Source: DASRDR01 sp963812945 [NCBI: uncultured Candidatus Rokubacteria bacterium] (GTDB lineage Bacteria > Methylomirabilota > Methylomirabilia > Rokubacteriales). From it: a stretch of 64,000 nucleotides of DNA. The position numbers and the translations under genes are program-made. The stretch lies in assembly GCA_963812945.1 (NCBI GenBank), contig CAWEXD010000008.1, positions 2,666,001 through 2,730,000 of the forward strand, written 5' to 3'. Shown here in pieces: positions 34,240 through 42,225 of this stretch. Under the pieces are notes generated by a model. That model saw nothing but the letters and a program-made list of their open reading frames with translations. It was not told where the DNA came from and did not search any database. Numbering within the stretch: position 1 is the stretch's first letter; the number at the start of each line of letters is the position of its first letter.

Positions 34240-35995
34240 GAGCCTTCCCGAGGTACCGCCGGACGACGTCCGGGTGTCGCATCACGTCCTGCGGGGCGCC
34301 GCCGGCGATGACCTGTCCGGCGTCGAGCACGACGACGCGATCGGCGAGCGCCACGACGGCGCGCATGATGTGCTCGACGAACACGACCGTCGTGCCGCGA
34401 TCCCGGATGTCGCGGACGAGCCGGGTGGCGTCCGCCATCTCCGGCGGCGTCAGGCCGGAGAGCACCTCGTCCAGCATGACGAGCCGGGGCTCGGAGGCGA
34501 GTGCCCGCGCGAGCTCCAGGAACTTCCGTTGGTGGAGATTCAGCGTGGCCGGCAACGACTCGGCGCGGTCCGAGAGACCCGTGAACTCGAGCCAGCGGCC
34601 CGCCTCGCGCTCGGCCACCTCCCGGTCCCTGGCGATGCGGCCGAACATGCCGGCGATCGCCACGTTCTCGCGCACCGTGAGATGGGCGAACGGCCGCGGG
34701 ATCTGGTAGGTGCGCGACACGCCCAGCCGGGCGATCCGGTGAGCCTCGTGGCCGGTGATGTCCGCGCCGCCCACCACGATCCGGCCGCGGTCCGCCCGGT
34801 AGTGGCCGCTGACGACGTTGATCAGGGTCGACTTGCCGGATCCGTTCGGGCCGACGAGCCCCAGGATCTCCCCTTCCCTGGCCTCGAGGCTCACGCCGCC
34901 GAGCGCCTGGATGCCGCGAAACGCCTTGCGGACGTCGTGGAGGACGAGCAACGGCGGTCCCGCGACCCGGGATGGCCGCTTGCTCGTCGCGTCCGCCGCG
35001 GACGCCGGCGGCTCCGGCATCGGCGCCGTCGCCGCCGACACGGCCCTCGGCCGGCCCCGCTGGCCCAACCGGCTGAAAAACCCGGTAATCCCTTCGGGCA
35101 GGAACAGGATCGCGAGCATCAATGTCAGCCCGACGGCCGCGCGCCCCGCCACTGCCGTCTGACCCCCGGTGACGCCGTACATGAGAACGGTGACCAGCGC
35201 CGCGCCGATGGCCGGGCCGAGCCAGTGCCGGGCCCCGCCGAGCACGCTCATGAGGACGACGTAGAGCGGCACTACGATCGAGAACGTCTCCGCGACCGTG
35301 ACGTAGGTGACGAACATGGCGTGGATGCCGCCCGCGACCCCGGCCAGGCCGGACGAGAGCCCGAGCGCGACGAGCTTGTAGCGATAGGTGGGCACGCCCA
35401 GGACCTCCGCCACGTCCTCGTCGTCGTGAATGGCGAAGAGCCCGGCCCCCCAGCGGGCATGGTAGACGGCATACGCCGTCGCGACCGTGACCAGCGCGAT
35501 GCCGAGGGCGAGGACGTAGAGCGTGGCCGTCGCCGTGCCGGCGAGGCGCGGCAGCGGCACCGCGCTGAGGTAGACGCCGGGCCCGCCGTCGATGCGGGTG
35601 TTGAGCACGATCGTGGCGAGGACGAACGTCACGGCGAGGGTGAGGAGCGCGAACAGCTCGCCCCGGAGCCGCCGCACTCGGAACACCACCGCGCCCATTC
35701 CCACCCCGAAGAGCGCGGCGACGAGGCCGGCCAGCGGCAGGCTGGGCAGGAACGGCATGCCCGCCGTCAGGAGCGTGGCGGTCGCGTACATCCCGGCGCC
35801 GAAGAACGCGCCGTGGCCGAAGCTGAAGTAGCCGGAGAACCCGCTCAGGATGCCCCAGCTGGCCGCGAGCGCCACCCAGTGGAAGACGAGGTAGAGGAAG
35901 GATTCGTAAAACGCGGGCAGCTTCAGGGCGGGCACGAGCAGGAGCCCGAGGCCCACCGCCGCGAACGCCGCGGGCGCGACCGGAGGCCGCCGCAC
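34232..35995 (-). CDS. Fused LivM permease and LivG ATPase
   Basis: 587 residues, two proteins in one. Residues about 1-310 are a LivM permease (WGILSGFSGYFSFGHGAFFGAGMYA and the cytoplasmic HDDEDVAEVLGVPTYRYKLVALGLSSGLAGVAGGIHA). A 35-residue Ala/Pro linker follows, then a LivG ATPase at about 347-587 with Walker A GPNGSGKS (382-389) and Walker B LVMLDE (505-510). The ABC signature reads LNLHQ (485-489) instead of LSGGQ, a deviation also seen in the RK..E.ARAL-type LivG branch. Its start, GTG 35995, abuts the livH stop. Confidence 0.93.
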   Translation of the reverse strand: MRRPPVAPAAFAAVGLGLLLVPALKLPAFYESFLYLVFHWVALAASWGILSGFSGYFSFGHGAFFGAGMYATATLLTAGMPFLPSLPLAGLVAALFGVGMGAVVFRVRRLRGELFALLTLAVTFVLATIVLNTRIDGGPGVYLSAVPLPRLAGTATATLYVLALGIALVTVATAYAVYHARWGAGLFAIHDDEDVAEVLGVPTYRYKLVALGLSSGLAGVAGGIHAMFVTYVTVAETFSIVVPLYVVLMSVLGGARHWLGPAIGAALVTVLMYGVTGGQTAVAGRAAVGLTLMLAILFLPEGITGFFSRLGQRGRPRAVSAATAPMPEPPASAADATSKRPSRVAGPPLLVLHDVRKAFRGIQALGGVSLEAREGEILGLVGPNGSGKSTLINVVSGHYRADRGRIVVGGADITGHEAHRIARLGVSRTYQIPRPFAHLTVRENVAIAGMFGRIARDREVAEREAGRWLEFTGLSDRAESLPATLNLHQRKFLELARALASEPRLVMLDEVLSGLTPPEMADATRLVRDIRDRGTTVVFVEHIMRAVVALADRVVVLDAGQVIAGGAPQDVMRHPDVVRRYLGKAHA

Positions 35996-36847
35996 CTAGA
36001 CCCGGCCCGGGCGCAGCAGCAGCAGGAGAATCAGCAGCGTGAAGGAGACGAGCGGGGCCCAGGCGGGGGCGGTCAGCGCCATGGTCAGGGCCTCGCTGAC
36101 CCCGATGACCACGCCGGCGACGAGCGGGCCCAGTGGATTGCCGAGCCCGCCCATGATCACGGCGGCGAAGACGACGCCGATCCACGCGTAGATCTGGGCG
36201 GGCGCCAGCGTGTAGACCAGCGCCACGAAGGCCCCGGCCACGCCCGCGTAGGCTGCGCAGAGACCCGACAGCACGAGCGACAGCCGGCGATGGTTCACCC
36301 CGAAGGCGGCGGCGATCTGCGGCTCCTCCGCGCAAGCCCGGAGCCCCTTGCCCACCCAGGTGAAGCGAAGCCACGCCCACGTGAGGCCGGCCAGAAGCGC
36401 GGCGGCCGCGAGGGCGAGCAGCTCGGCCTTCGGCACGAAGAGACGACCGACGCGCCAGGAGGCCGTGCCGTACACCGACTCGAGCCGCCGGTAGTCAGCC
36501 GTCCAGAGCCACTGGATCAGGCTTTCGATCACCACCGTCAGGCCGAACGTGACCAGCAGCGACCCGAACTGGGTCACCCCGAAGCGCGCGAAGACCGCCT
36601 GGCTGAGAACGCCCAGCCCGAAGAACGCCGGCGGGACGATCAAGAGGCTCCAGAGGGGATCGAGGCCGAAGGCCGTCGAGAGCGTGTACGTCAGGTAGGC
36701 GCCCAGGAAGGCCAGCGCGAAGTGGGCCAGGTTGATGAGGCGAAGCAGGCCCCAGGACAGGCTCAGGCCGAGACCGAGAAGCCCGTAGAGCCCGCCGAGG
36801 AAGATTCCGGACAGGACCGATTGCGCGAGGAGCGTGAAGCTCGGCAC
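35996..36847 (-). CDS. livH: Branched-chain-amino-acid-type permease (LivH-like)
   Basis: 283-residue inner-membrane permease with about eight segments. LLAQSVLSGIFLGGLYGLLGLGLSLSWGLLRLINLAHFALAFLGAYLTY at the start and the EAA-like loop GKGLRACAEEPQIAAAFGVNHRRLSLVLSGLCAAYAGVAGA are typical of LivH. The start is GTG 36847; it lies inside the 3' arm of a perfect 12-bp hairpin and has no obvious ribosome-binding site. Neighbours are the receptor gene upstream, separated by 233 bases, and the LivM-LivG fusion downstream. Confidence 0.92.
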   Translation of the reverse strand: MPSFTLLAQSVLSGIFLGGLYGLLGLGLSLSWGLLRLINLAHFALAFLGAYLTYTLSTAFGLDPLWSLLIVPPAFFGLGVLSQAVFARFGVTQFGSLLVTFGLTVVIESLIQWLWTADYRRLESVYGTASWRVGRLFVPKAELLALAAAALLAGLTWAWLRFTWVGKGLRACAEEPQIAAAFGVNHRRLSLVLSGLCAAYAGVAGAFVALVYTLAPAQIYAWIGVVFAAVIMGGLGNPLGPLVAGVVIGVSEALTMALTAPAWAPLVSFTLLILLLLLRPGRV

Positions 36848-36875
36848 GGCGGGCTGCGCGGATCAGCCCGCCGTG
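36845..36875 (-). promoter_or_regulatory. Perfect 12-bp hairpin enclosing the livH start codon
   Basis: The plus strand reads CACGGCGGGCTG (36845-36856), a 7-base loop, and CAGCCCGCCGTG (36864-36875), fully complementary. On the mRNA the last three bases of the 3' arm are the GTG start of the livH-like gene. Such a GC-rich stem would hide the start codon or act as a stop/processing hairpin between the receptor gene and the permease genes. No U-tract follows, so it is not a standard terminator. Confidence 0.7.
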
Positions 36876-36960
36876 GCGCTCACCGCGATGTCGCGCCCGG
36901 TTTCCTGGCACTCACGGACGGCGCTCGCAGAGACACTGCCAGGGCGAGACGCGAGCAGCC

Positions 36961-37080
36961 CCCACAGGCCGAAGGCCGTCCCTAGGACGCAGCGCCGCGG
37001 CCGGCCGAGGCGTATGCCGCATACGTCGAGGCCGACCGCGGCGCGAGGACGACGGGATGCGACGCGTATCGCCCCGGCCC
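36961..37080. repeat. Palindromic intergenic repeat, copy 1
   Basis: About 120 bases ending at the stop of the Liv receptor gene. It starts with CCCACAGGCCGAAGGCCGTC and contains the near-palindrome GGCGTATGCCGCATACGTC. The same ordered elements occur at 59662-59799 behind the TAXI receptor gene, and the first 20-mer recurs inverted at 14968-14987. No coding potential is evident. Confidence 0.8.
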
Positions 37081-38289
37081 TCAAGGGACGATGAGCTGGG
37101 CTCCCGGCGCCGCGTACTCCTTCGGCCACACCACCAGCCACTTCCCGTCCTGCACCTGCTTTATCTTCGTCAGGTCGTCGCCGTAGTTGTTGGGTCCGTC
37201 GAACCGGAGCTTGCCGCTGATGGTGTCGACGCGATTCGTCTTGAGCCACTGCGCGAGCACCTTGTCGTCCAGGCTCTTGTTGGCCGTCACGGAGGCCTCC
37301 AGCAGCTGCCAGGCCGTGTACGACGCCGCGGCCTGCGTGTCGACAGCCGCGTAGGGCAGGCCGGCCTTGGTCGCCCGCTCCCGGAAGAGCTTCACGAACT
37401 CGGCCGCGGCCGGGTTGTTCGTGAACGGCGGATGCTCCTCGAAGACGGTCGCGGCAAGGGCGCCCTTGCCCTCCGGCGCCTTGACGAGCGGCCCGGGGGC
37501 CGGATAGAGGTAAAAGTGGCTCTTCGGCGTGTAGTCGATCTTCTTCAGCGCGTCCAGGAGCTGGTTCCCGTCGAGCCCGATCGCGCCCATCCACAGGAAG
37601 TCCGGGTTGGCGTCCTTGACTCGCGCCGCGATCGGCCCGAAGTCGCGGGTGCCGAACTCGAACTCGAGGAACAGCACCTCGCTGAGGCCCCGCTTCTGCG
37701 CGACCTCGCGCGCCCCCAGCGACAGGAAGTGCACCGACGGGAACTTGTCCGTCACGATCGCGATCGTCTTGGGCGGCTTCGGCGTCGCCGCCAGCGCGTC
37801 GAAGAGGCGGTTCGGAACCGTCTGACCCGGCTCGGGTCCCATCGCCCACGTCGGGAAGTGGCGCTCGTACTTCGCGAGGTGCGGGATGCCGAAGGTGTGG
37901 TGGACCAGCATCTTGTCGTAGCGCTGGGCCACGCCCATCGCCGAGAGGATCGCGCCGGTGGCGTACGGCCCGAGGAGGAGGTCTACCTTGTCGACCGTGA
38001 TGAGCCGCTCGTAGAGCGTGCGCGCGACATCGGGCTTCGACTGGTCGTCGAGGAGGACCCACTCGACGGGCCGCCCGAGCAGGCCGTTCTTCTTGTTCAG
38101 CTCATCGACGTAGATCTCGCCCGTGATCTTGTGGACGAGCGCGGTCGCCGCCAGCGGCCCGGTGAGGGCCAGCGTGCTCCCCACGCGGACCGGCGGGCCG
38201 GCCGGGGCGGCTACCCCGAGGACGGGCCCGGCCAGGGCGAGCAGCAGGGCGATGGCGAGCGTGCCGAGCACCCGGGTCGAGAGCGTCAT
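37081..38289 (-). CDS. Periplasmic Leu/Ile/Val-type substrate-binding protein (LivJ/K-like)
   Basis: 402 residues. Signal peptide (about 1-28, ending VLGVAAPAG) then a type-I periplasmic binding fold: VRVGSTLALTGPLAATALVHKITGEIYVDELNKKNGLLGRPVEWVLLDDQSKPDVARTLYERLI shows the family start, and LLGPYATGAILSAMGVAQRY and AIVTDKFPSVHF follow. Start ATG 38289 coincides with the signal peptide. It is the first gene of the Liv operon, followed by a repeat-bearing gap and the permease genes. Confidence 0.94.
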   Translation of the reverse strand: MTLSTRVLGTLAIALLLALAGPVLGVAAPAGPPVRVGSTLALTGPLAATALVHKITGEIYVDELNKKNGLLGRPVEWVLLDDQSKPDVARTLYERLITVDKVDLLLGPYATGAILSAMGVAQRYDKMLVHHTFGIPHLAKYERHFPTWAMGPEPGQTVPNRLFDALAATPKPPKTIAIVTDKFPSVHFLSLGAREVAQKRGLSEVLFLEFEFGTRDFGPIAARVKDANPDFLWMGAIGLDGNQLLDALKKIDYTPKSHFYLYPAPGPLVKAPEGKGALAATVFEEHPPFTNNPAAAEFVKLFRERATKAGLPYAAVDTQAAASYTAWQLLEASVTANKSLDDKVLAQWLKTNRVDTISGKLRFDGPNNYGDDLTKIKQVQDGKWLVVWPKEYAAPGAQLIVP

Positions 38290-38483
38290 GGTCGGCCTCC
38301 TCGTGCCAGCGGCGCTCGCGCCGCGGCGGCGTCTGGTCTCGTGCGGCCCGACTTTATACCAAGCCGGGTGCGCAGGGAAAGCCCGTTCGATCCTTCCCAC
38401 GCGTGCCGGACCGACCCAATCTGACCGACCGCTCCACGGGCTACTGGCGCACCCACTGGAACCGGCATGGTAGCCTAGCCGCC

Positions 38484-39632
38484 GTGCTCAACGCGACGCG
38501 CGACCTCGTCCTCCCCACCACGATCACCGGCTCCTACCCGCGGCCGGCCTGGTTCACGGAGGGTCTGCACCGGCGGGCGTTCAAGGACGCGCTGGGCGAC
38601 AGCCTCTACCGCGAGCAGTACCTCGACGCGGTGAGCTGCCTGATCGGCGAGCAGACGCGCGCCGGTCTCGACATCGTCACCGACGGCGACTCCCGCTTCG
38701 ACCTGACGGTGGGCGGGCGGTCGTGGTTCTACTACCCGATCGAGCGGCTCCGCGGGATCACCGGCCACGTGGACCGGACGCGGGCAGCGGGCTGGACCAT
38801 CAAGCCGGGTCACATCCTGTACGAGGTCATGGAGGCCTACCAGCCCGCCGTCGTGGGCGAGCGGATCGAGGGGGGCCCCCTCCAGTACGCCGCGCTCTGG
38901 CGGACGGCCCAGCGATTCACCGACCGCCCGGTGAAGTTCGGCGCGATCAGCGCCCAGACGCTCGCCAAGATGCTCGTGAACCGGCACTATGCCTCCGAGC
39001 GAGAGCTGATCCTCGACGTCGCCGACGTGTTCAACGCCGAGCTGCGCCAGGTGGCCGCGGCCGGATGCCGGGTGATCCAGGTCGAGGAGCCGCGGCACCA
39101 CAGCGCCACCGCCGACGGGCGCGTGACGGACGACGACCTCCAGTTCTTCACCGACGCGATCAACCGCGAGATCCGGGGCGTCGACACCGAGGTCTGGCTC
39201 CACACGTGCTGGGGCAACCCGAACCAGCAGCCGCTCTACTGGGAGCGCCCCTCCTACGAGCGCGCGCTCCCCTACCTCCTCGCCACCGACGCCGACGTGA
39301 TCACGCTCGAGTGCGCCTCGACCGGCGGGCGGGACCTCCCGCTCCTCGGCAAGCACCGGACCGACAAGAAGATCGCGATCGGCGTCGTGAGCCACACGTC
39401 GACGGCCGTCGAGCCGCCGGAGGTGGTGGCCAACCTGATTCGCCGGGCGCTCGAGTACGTCCCGCCGGAGCGGCTCATCCTCTCGACCGACTGCGGCTTC
39501 GGCCGGGAGGGGCTCGCGCGCCGGATCGCCTTCTACAAGTGCGTGGCCATCGCGCTTGGCGCGAACATCGTGCGCCAGGAGCTCGGCCTGCCCCAGACAC
39601 CCGTCCCCGCCGCGGACTCGAGGTTCGCATGA
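38484..39632 (+). CDS. MetE-like (cobalamin-independent methionine synthase C-terminal domain) protein 1
   Basis: 382 residues from GTG 38484; an in-frame GTG at 38403 would add 27 unconserved residues. The TIM-barrel family of MetE C-terminal domains is shown by LPTTITGSYPRPAWF, GLDIVTDGDSRFDLTV, VIQVEEPRHH, the zinc-binding HTCWGN (His and Cys) near residue 265, VITLECASTGGRDL, and LILSTDCGFGRE with the further Cys. Without the N-terminal MetE half, these are probably dedicated methyltransferases or lyases of other small molecules. The stop overlaps the start of the next paralogue. Confidence 0.9.
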   Translation: MLNATRDLVLPTTITGSYPRPAWFTEGLHRRAFKDALGDSLYREQYLDAVSCLIGEQTRAGLDIVTDGDSRFDLTVGGRSWFYYPIERLRGITGHVDRTRAAGWTIKPGHILYEVMEAYQPAVVGERIEGGPLQYAALWRTAQRFTDRPVKFGAISAQTLAKMLVNRHYASERELILDVADVFNAELRQVAAAGCRVIQVEEPRHHSATADGRVTDDDLQFFTDAINREIRGVDTEVWLHTCWGNPNQQPLYWERPSYERALPYLLATDADVITLECASTGGRDLPLLGKHRTDKKIAIGVVSHTSTAVEPPEVVANLIRRALEYVPPERLILSTDCGFGREGLARRIAFYKCVAIALGANIVRQELGLPQTPVPAADSRFA

Positions 39633-40774
39633 AGCGCAGCACCGACCGGTTCCTCACCACGCACACGGGAAGCCTGCCGCGGCCCGACGACCTGGTCCGG
39701 ACGATGTTCGCCCGTGAGGAAGGCGTTCCGGTCGACGGCGCCGCCCTCGCCGCGCGCATCCGCTCCGGCGTGGCGGAGGTGGTCCGAAAGCAGGCGGACG
39801 CGGGCGTCGACGTGATCGACGACGGCGAGCTCAGCAAGCCGAGCTACGCGACGTACGTGAAGGACCGCCTGGCCGGGTTCGGCGGCACGAGCCAGCCGCT
39901 CCAGTACCAGGACCTGGTGGACTTCCCGGACCTGGCCAAGCGCGTCTTCAGCGACCCCGGGCGGTCCCGGCGCCGGACGCCGGCCTGCAACGGCCCGATC
40001 GGCGTGCGCGACGCGCGGGCGGCCGAGACCGACGCCCAGAATCTGAAGGCGGCGCTCGCCTCGGTGCCCGCCGCGGAGGGCTTCCTGACCGCGGCCTCGC
40101 CGGGCGTCATCTCCCTCTTCTTCCGCAACGACCACTACCCGAGCCACGAGGCCTACCTCTCCGCCATCGCGGACGCGATGCGGGTCGAGTACGAGGCCGT
40201 GGTCGAGGCCGGGCTGCTCCTCCAGGTGGACTGCCCGGACCTCGCCATGGGGCGGCACATCCAGTATGCGGCGCTCGGCATCGAGGAGTTCCGCCGGATG
40301 GCGCGGCTTCACGTCGAGGCGCTGAACCACGCCCTCGCGAACGTCCCCCCCGACCGGGTCCGCATGCACGTGTGCTGGGGCAACTACGAGGGGCCGCATC
40401 ACTACGACGTCCCCCTGGCGGACATCATCGACATCGTGTTCCTCGCCCGGCCGGCCGGGGTCTCGTTCGAGGCGGCCAATCCGCGCCACGCGCACGAGTG
40501 GAAGCTGTTCGAGCGCGTGAAGGTCCCCGAGGGCAAGGTCCTGATCCCCGGCGTGCTCGAGTCGAAGACGAACTACATCGAGCACCCCGAGCTGGTCGCC
40601 CAGCGGATCGGGCGGTACGCGAAGCTGGTCGGCCGCGAGAACGTCATCGCCGGCACCGACTGCGGCTACGGGACCTGGGTCGGCCAGGCCGCCGTGGATC
40701 CCGGAGTCGTGTGGGCCAAGCTCGGGAGCCTCGCCGAGGGCGCGCGCCTCGCCTCGCGCGAGTTCTGGGCCTAG
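39629..40774 (+). CDS. MetE-like (cobalamin-independent methionine synthase C-terminal domain) protein 2
   Basis: 381-residue paralogue of its upstream neighbour; start ATG 39629 overlaps that gene's stop (ATGA). Visible motifs are LTTHTGSLPRPDDL, GVDVIDDGELSKPSY, LLLQVDCPDLAMGRH, the metal-binding MHVCWGNYEGPHH near residue 250, VSFEAANPRHAHEW and VIAGTDCGYGTW. The pair forms a two-gene operon, suggesting a heteromeric or sequential role. A 56-base internal piece (40093-40148) is repeated perfectly at 42152-42207, and the 3' end has a decayed copy near 47994. Confidence 0.92.
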   Translation: MKRSTDRFLTTHTGSLPRPDDLVRTMFAREEGVPVDGAALAARIRSGVAEVVRKQADAGVDVIDDGELSKPSYATYVKDRLAGFGGTSQPLQYQDLVDFPDLAKRVFSDPGRSRRRTPACNGPIGVRDARAAETDAQNLKAALASVPAAEGFLTAASPGVISLFFRNDHYPSHEAYLSAIADAMRVEYEAVVEAGLLLQVDCPDLAMGRHIQYAALGIEEFRRMARLHVEALNHALANVPPDRVRMHVCWGNYEGPHHYDVPLADIIDIVFLARPAGVSFEAANPRHAHEWKLFERVKVPEGKVLIPGVLESKTNYIEHPELVAQRIGRYAKLVGRENVIAGTDCGYGTWVGQAAVDPGVVWAKLGSLAEGARLASREFWA

Positions 40775-41261
40775 ACCCCCCAGCGTCCCGGGCCGATCGG
40801 AGCCGCGCGCCCGGCCTCTCGAGGGGGACGGTGGGCTTCGCCGTCGACACCCCGCCCGGGCAGCTCGGCGGCGGCGCGAGGCCGGACCCGAGGAAGTGCG
40901 GCTCCGCGGGGGACCCTAGGCGGCGCCGACCCAGGAGACACCCGGATGGCGTCTCACTGGAGCCTGTCCTGACCGCGGCGACACTCGTCGCCGTGCTCGG
41001 CGTGTACGGGTTCGGCAACCCGGTTCCGGAAGGCTCCTGGGCCGTGACCGGCTTCGCTTCCGGGAGCAGCCCGCCGGCGAAGCGGCGCGTCAGACCTCGC
41101 GTGGGTCAAGATTGCTAGAGTGCCTGGTTTTCCCCCACTCTTGGGTGGACGCTCCCCCAATGGTCTTGCGCAGTCCAGGTTGACCCACAGCTAAGTAGCT
41201 GATCTGGCTGGCCTCCCGTCACGGCACCTGCCTTGCTCTCCCCTTGGACCGGGAGGAAAAC
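40775..41261. other. Gene-poor gap after the MetE-like pair
   Basis: I see no convincing gene. An open stretch around 40960-41110 (LTAATLVAVLGVYGFGNPVPEG...) is too short and lacks a start. At about 40901-40925 the motif GGCTCCG..GGGGACCCTAG matches 42209-42228 (17 of 20 or so), immediately after the 56-base MetE-like duplicate there, so part of this flank also seems to have been copied. Confidence 0.5.
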
Positions 41262-41750
41262 ATGAGGGCAAGGCCAGCCGGATCGGGCATGCGAACCTGG
41301 GCGGTGTTGACGGCCTGCGGGCTGCTGGCCGTCGGGTGCGGGGAAGGGGGCGGCGTAGTTACGGGCGCGGTCGTCGCCGCCGCACTGGTGGACGCCCCGA
41401 ACTTCCCGAACGCCCAAGGTCCGGGCGTCCCACCGAACTCCGTGGACTTCGAGGGCGACCCCAGCGCGATTCACGTGCAGGGGGCGACGCTCCGCAACAC
41501 CCACGGCGGCTGCGAGGTCGACGTGACGTTCAAAAACGTGTCCACCAAGCTGGTGAGCGCCGGGTTCCGGTACGACATCCTCGACGCGCGCGGGCAGCAC
41601 GTCGCGTCGCGCGGCACGGCGGTCCGGCAAGCACGACCCGGCGAGGTCGAGACCGTTTCGAGCGAAGGGACGACCGCCGGCGCGAGCGGGATCCCCTGCC
41701 CCGCAGGGGGACGGCCCCGCCTGGTCGAGGTCTCCGTCTTGAACCTCTGA
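41262..41750 (+). CDS. Predicted lipoprotein of unknown function
   Basis: 162 residues. A type-II signal peptide with lipobox LLAVGC (Cys near residue 26) follows MRTWAVLTACG. The mature part is beta-rich (ATLRNTHGGCEVDVTFKNVSTKLVSAGFRYDILDARGQHVASRG), resembling small Ig-like outer-surface lipoproteins such as those with FxLD/FKNxS patterns. Start ATG 41262 has a good ribosome-binding site (GGGAGGAAAAC). It lies alone in a stretch of gene relics, so it may have come in with an insertion. No function can be assigned. Confidence 0.75.
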   Translation: MRARPAGSGMRTWAVLTACGLLAVGCGEGGGVVTGAVVAAALVDAPNFPNAQGPGVPPNSVDFEGDPSAIHVQGATLRNTHGGCEVDVTFKNVSTKLVSAGFRYDILDARGQHVASRGTAVRQARPGEVETVSSEGTTAGASGIPCPAGGRPRLVEVSVLNL

Positions 41751-41790
41751 CTGGCGGGTCAGGTGTGACGCCGGCGCGGTCTCCTGGCCG

Positions 41791-42081
41791 TCAGTCGAAG
41801 GCGGCCCGGACGGCGCCGAACGGGGTGAATTGCGTCTCGATCCAGTCCCCGCGCGTGATCGGGTACTGCTTCGTGAACGAGCCCGACATGATCCGGTGTC
41901 CAGACTCGAGACGCCGGCCGAACTCGGCGAGCTTCTGGACAAGCCACGTCACGGCGCCGACCGGATGGCCCGTCTCCTCACTGCCCACGGCGTGGTCCAC
42001 CCGTCGTCCATTGCTGAACACCTCCACCGTCGTGCTGGCCGGCTCCCATCCGGCCGGCAGCTGGCTGGCCGGCCCGGTCAC
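41791..42081 (-). pseudogene. 3' fragment of a 2-keto-4-pentenoate hydratase-like gene
   Basis: About 96 codons matching only the C-terminal third of MhpD-type hydratases: VEVFSNGRRVDHAVG, GHPVGAVTWLVQKLAEFGRRLESGHRIMSGSFTKQYPITRGDWIETQF, ending GAVRAAFD-stop. A complete family member would be about 260 residues; upstream (above about 42100) the similarity ends in unrelated sequence. The fragment keeps its stop codon, as do the other relics of this region. The short frame could still be open, but the missing N-terminal part makes a working enzyme unlikely. Confidence 0.75.
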
Positions 42082-42151
42082 GAAGGCCCTCTGCTGGCCT
42101 CCCTTGGGCCGAGACCCAGAAGGAGCATTGCGTGGACTACCCTTCGAGAAG

Positions 42152-42207
42152 GGCCTCGCCGGGCGTCATCTCCCTCTTCTTCCGCAACGACCACTACCCG
42201 AGCCACG
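42152..42207 (+). repeat. Perfect 56-bp copy of an internal piece of the MetE-like gene 2
   Basis: GGCCTCGCCGGGCGTCATCT... through ...GAGCCACG is identical base for base to 40093-40148, in the same orientation, 2059 bases downstream. The flanks on both sides are unrelated to the MetE-like gene, so it is an isolated island just beyond the 3' end of the membrane glycosyltransferase gene. Its length and exactness could reflect a recent micro-duplication or an assembly join. Confidence 0.9.
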
Positions 42208-42225
42208 TCGGCTCCGACGGGGACC

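Noticed and set aside
34238-36985. A 915-codon open frame on the plus strand opposite the Liv transporter genes
   Set aside because: Arg/His/Glu/Asp-rich shadow of the genuine permease and ATPase genes; no domain and no start context.
40960-41118. Short open frame LTAATLVAVLGVYGFGNPVPEG... as a small membrane protein
   Set aside because: No start codon or ribosome-binding site in a sensible place, and the frame continues out of the MetE-like gene as a shadow.
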